DNA from: Glandiceps talaboti
Lineage: Eukaryota > Hemichordata > Enteropneusta > Spengelidae
NCBI RefSeq assembly: GCF_964340395.1
Contig: NC_135571.1
Coordinates: 202,501-215,000 of the forward strand
Length of the DNA stretch: 12,500 nucleotides
Direction: 5' to 3'
Shown here piece after piece: positions 9,835-12,500 of this stretch. The notes under the pieces are model-generated. The model made no database searches, was not told where the DNA came from, and saw only the letters and a list, made by a program, of their open reading frames with translations. Positions within the stretch are counted from its first letter, which is position 1. The number at the start of each line of letters is the position of its first letter. Made by a program: the position numbers and the translations under genes.

Positions 9835-10022
9835 ATCCTAATGCCGTGGCCATTGTATTGGTCACATTAGGTGCGGTATTGGTAGTGGTATTGGCAGCTT
9901 TCTTTGCTGTGAGATACTACAGACGGAGTGGTGGTGGAAGAAATAATGATAATATGCCAGAGGTAACAGACGAAGGAATCCGTCTGGTCAGTTTTGATGA
10001 CGTGATATATGAATCTATTTAG
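9835..10022 (+). CDS. Exon 3: transmembrane helix and cytoplasmic tail, with stop
   Basis: The acceptor TTGATTTTCACCAG precedes this exon, and its first two bases complete the codon split with exon 2 (giving Asp 285). Residues 288-310 form one hydrophobic helix, AVAIVLVTLGAVLV then VVLAAFFAV. It is followed by RYYRR, a basic stop-transfer signal that puts the C-terminus in the cytoplasm. The tail (311-346) runs through SGGGRNNDNMPEV and TDEGIRLVSFDD and ends VIYESI followed by TAG. Tyr343 sits in V-x-Y-x-x-I, which matches the ITIM consensus, and YESI also fits the YxxPhi clathrin-adaptor motif. A Tyr pair at 312-313 lies at the membrane face. No catalytic domain is present. A weak internal donor (GAG|GTAACA, phase 0) exists after Glu327 and could allow other tails. 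Confidence 0.88.
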
Positions 10023-10265
10023 TCGTTTTGATAAAAATTATTCTCCTCAAAACATTATTGCTAAAGAGTTCAAAGCTATAAAACATTTGATGTCATCGCT
10101 TCGTAATTATATCAAACCTGTTTAAGATGCAAACAGTACCACATGTGTGTATTGGCTGTGAGTATGAATGTCAAAAGTGATGTAACCAAAATGTAGGGTT
10201 TTTTCTTGTCATAGAAATATTATAGTTGTTTCTATGATGTATGTTGACGATTTGAAGTTATGTAC

Positions 10266-10271
10266 ATTAAA
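10266..10271 (+). terminator. Candidate poly(A) signal ATTAAA
   Basis: This is the common variant hexamer, about 245 nt after the stop codon, with a T/G-rich region downstream (TTATATTTTGGTTATTG) that could serve as the downstream element. Position and context are reasonable; the evidence is motif-level only. Confidence 0.3.
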
Positions 10272-10390
10272 ATGATCGTAAACGTTATATTTTGGTTATT
10301 GACATAAACACAGTCCATATAATACCATGACGAGTACATGGCATTCATTGCTAAATAGTAGTCATTGCAAATCTCACGTCATTTCAGATC

Positions 10391-10398
10391 TGACGTCA
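10391..10398. promoter_or_regulatory. Perfect CRE octamer TGACGTCA
   Basis: This is a full palindromic cAMP-response-element site, with a half-site-like CACGTCA 15 bp upstream near 10376. A locally GC-richer patch with GGCGCC follows at about 10440-10500. It could mark a promoter for a transcript covering the candidate exons downstream, but no TATA box or start was identified. Confidence 0.25.
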
Positions 10399-10642
10399 TT
10401 AAAACGCTCATTGACTGTAAGATACGTTATGTCACTTCGCCCTCACCGGCCTGCTCTGAGAGAGAGTTGACCGATATATGAGGGCGCCCCGTCACGGCGT
10501 ACATTACAGACTAAGCGTTAATCTATTGACTTTACAAATGACAACATAAATGATGGTCTAAGAGAATAGATATATAACAGAGTTCTGTATTCCGTTTATG
10601 AGTCTGACACTGTATAATACGTGATATATAATTATTTCTTAG

Positions 10643-10740
10643 TGGAGGGATTACTACCGAATGGACCTAGTGACGAAAATGACATGAGGGCGAAAGAGCA
10701 TTTTAATCAGCAGGTCCATATGACACTTGGTCAATTTAAT
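10643..10740 (+). CDS. Candidate exon, unassigned
   Basis: The segment is preceded by an acceptor (ATTATTTCTTAG) and followed by a donor (AAT|GTAAGG). Only one frame is open across it; it requires one base from the upstream exon and ends in phase 0. That frame includes LLPNGPSDENDMRAKEHF then NQQVHMTLGQFN, a hydrophilic segment with mixed codon use. Phase would allow splicing from exon 2 (skipping the membrane exon), giving a soluble product. If its donor is not used, the frame ends at a stop at 10810-10812. It could instead belong to a separate transcript. No homology is recognised. Confidence 0.3.
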
Positions 10741-11091
10741 GTAAGGTATTCTCCCTATCGTCTGTTTCCACAACTTATGCTCCTTTTGATGAGAGATAAG
10801 AGAAGAAACTGAACTGTTGGAAAAATGTCACCGGGGGCGTTTGAGAAGTAATATGTAAAAAAAAATTTAGAAAATGAGAAAAAGAAGCACTCGGCCGTTT
10901 TAACTCACAACCAACTTTAATTTACGTACGTTCCTAAATTTCTTTCCTTTGTGAGATCTGAAATCACAAAAAATCAACAAAATTAGAATTGTTGAAGGTG
11001 AAAAATCACATGAAGTGGCGTTAGACTATTGTGGCAAAAAAAACCTTCAAGTCACATACACGGTAGTACACATTCTAACATATCATGATAG

Positions 11092-11167
11092 GTGTCAACA
11101 CTTGGATGGGTCCAAGTGCTACACATTGTATCTGAGAATTGGTGATTTTCATCAAAACAGAGTCGGA
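11092..11167 (+). CDS. Candidate exon, unassigned
   Basis: A branch-point-like TTCTAAC lies 16 bp before the acceptor AG at 11090-11091, and a consensus donor GTAAGT starts at 11168. The open frame between them reads CQHLDGSKCYTLYLRIGDFH then QNRVG; it needs two bases from an upstream exon and ends in phase 0. It does not join in phase to the candidate at 10643-10740, which weakens the case for a single transcript. The pyrimidine tract before the acceptor is poor. Confidence 0.2.
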
Positions 11168-11677
11168 GTAAGTTCTTCGCCGTTGTTGGCGCTCCTGAGT
11201 TGTTGATGTGTAATATACAACGACGGATCTTTCAGTCTTCTTCTGTGTAAAACGAATGTTATATGTATTCTTTCAAAATGTTATCAGAATGTAAAATAAT
11301 CACACCATGCTCATGATGTAATTCAATGTAATTCTCTCTATATATATATCATTGTTAAGATAACATATACGTTGTTATCATTCCAAGATATTTGCCGTCT
11401 CTCATGACCACAATGGTTCTAGTGTATTGCTTTTTCCAACATAGCATTGTGATGTTGTAAGTTAAGTTTTACTACTTGTTGTGTTTACTGTTATAAAGAC
11501 AGTTATGCAATGCTGTCAATTCATTTATCTGTTGGTGTTTATTTATATATTGACATTATTTTTCCCACAGAGAGTTTTCGGCCTACTGAATTTATGAAAT
11601 CACTATCATTCAATATTAATTTCGTGTTTGTTTAACAATATATTAATATTCATATATACACGTCATTGTACCCACAG

Positions 11678-11731
11678 CGAGGTTTACCGAAGGTCCAATC
11701 ATTCTTGAGAAAGTCAACTGAAAGGGATGGG
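11678..11731 (+). CDS. Candidate small exon, unassigned
   Basis: The acceptor TTGTACCCACAG and donor GGG|GTAAAT enclose 54 nt, an exact 18 codons in phase 0-0: RGLPKVQSFLRKSTERDG, a basic segment. Phase would allow joining after 10740, after 11167, or after the weak internal donor in exon 3, as an alternative cytoplasmic tail. A second acceptor-like CCCACAG at 11564-11570 precedes a frame that soon closes in the phase-0 reading. No family is recognised and chance remains likely. Confidence 0.2.
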
Positions 11732-12500
11732 GTAAATAATGTTCTATTTGTAATGTTTGCAAGCAAGATGGCGTCATGTTCTTAAATCATCAAATAACCT
11801 ATTTGTATCATATCGTGTTTGCTTTGTCGCTTTGCTATATATATTATTCATCTGTTTAGTTTGCTTGTAGTGTGCCTATATCATCAAATTAATAATTAGT
11901 TGTTTGTCTTGCTTCAGTAGATGCATGATTTATCTCTTGACAAACTGCTTTGGGACTATAACATAGCGATCCACTCGTCTGCTATTGTTAAATCTCAAAT
12001 ATTATATGTCTGAGTAATTCTAACATTTAGTGATAAACGTGACTTAACATGGATATTTTGTACGGGCAAAAGACGAACTCAATGGGTGGGCGTTAATACA
12101 AGTGATTGACCAGTCAAAAAATCCACCGTTACCTGGCACCCAACCTCTATATTTGCAATGGAGTCTGGAAAGGAAGGAGTTGTATTAAAACAGTACTATT
12201 GACCACTGCTTTAGTTTAAACTTGATAAGTCGTGGTGATTTGTAATCATTGGCAATGATGAAATTGCAGTGATAGCGTTTCATAAAATCATAAATTGCTT
12301 ACACTAGCTGGTCATGAATTTCATAAAATTGTAAATTGCTTACACTGATCATGAATTTAATACGCGCACGAAATGTTAATTCATCTCGCATGTTCACAAT
12401 TTGATAATTCTGTTGTTAGTTAAAGTTTTTCTAGAACAGACTACATATTGATTTGGATAAAAAATGATGAATACATTAACAGGGTTGAAATGTCATATCA
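11732..12500. other. Right flank, no supported gene
   Basis: AT-rich sequence without a convincing exon. A short open stretch starting ATGGAGTCTGGAAAG near 12160 ends after 14 codons and has no donor, so I do not call it. A two-copy repeat lies at 12278-12358. Confidence 0.45.
12278..12358. repeat. Two-copy 41-bp tandem repeat
   Basis: TTTCATAAAAT begins at 12278 and again at 12319. Both copies continue through AAATTGCTTACACT to a GATCATGAA or GGTCATGAA ending. The second copy lacks a few bases near its end. Confidence 0.88.

Larger units (their letters stand above)
10023..10642. other. 3' untranslated region and intergenic sequence
   Basis: The 3' UTR of the mucin-like gene starts here. 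An ATTAAA at 10266-10271 followed by a T/G-rich stretch around 10283-10300 is a plausible but non-canonical poly(A) site; no AATAAA is close to the stop. From about 10370 to 10510 the sequence becomes less AT-rich, with a perfect TGACGTCA. Confidence 0.5.

Noticed and set aside
12160-12210. Short ATG frame near the right end as the start of a neighbouring gene
   Set aside because: It stops after 14 codons and has no donor site before the stop.

Overview
This is animal (metazoan) nuclear DNA, most likely from a marine invertebrate. It is AT-rich, lacks compact open reading frames, and has GT-AG intron signals, long introns and an unusually high load of period-4 microsatellites, minisatellites and inverted repeats. 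I cannot place the species from the sequence. Nearly all long open frames are translations of microsatellites (TATG, GACA, TA) and are not genes.

One gene can be reconstructed with good support on the + strand. Exon 1 (1674-1742) encodes a start Met in a strong context and a signal-peptide-like hydrophobic stretch, ending at ACG|GTAAGT. Exon 2 (7651-8434) encodes about 261 residues, roughly one third Thr, in the style of a mucin stalk. Exon 3 (9835-10022) encodes one transmembrane helix, a basic stop-transfer cluster and a short cytoplasmic tail ending in VIYESI and a stop. Intron phases agree (0, then 1). The spliced product would be 346 residues: signal peptide, O-glycosylation-type stalk without N-glycosylation sequons, membrane anchor, and a tail whose last residues fit both an ITIM-like motif and a YxxPhi sorting motif. 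I recognise no named family.

Layout. 1-1619 is upstream flank with two large tetranucleotide arrays. Intron 1 (1743-7650) is 5.9 kb and packed with repeats: a 43-bp tandem repeat, a perfect 70-bp-arm inverted repeat with a 3-nt spacer, a 23-copy 44-bp minisatellite with a 13-monomer higher-order duplication, a 117-bp TA tract, a 199-bp GACA array, and a TATG array facing an ACAT array. Intron 2 (8435-9834) has two small tandem repeats and AATAAA signals that could support a secreted form. Downstream of the stop, 10023-12500 has a perfect CRE-like octamer and three short stretches that look like exons by splice sites and open frames. They may be alternative tails, exons of a neighbouring transcript, or chance.
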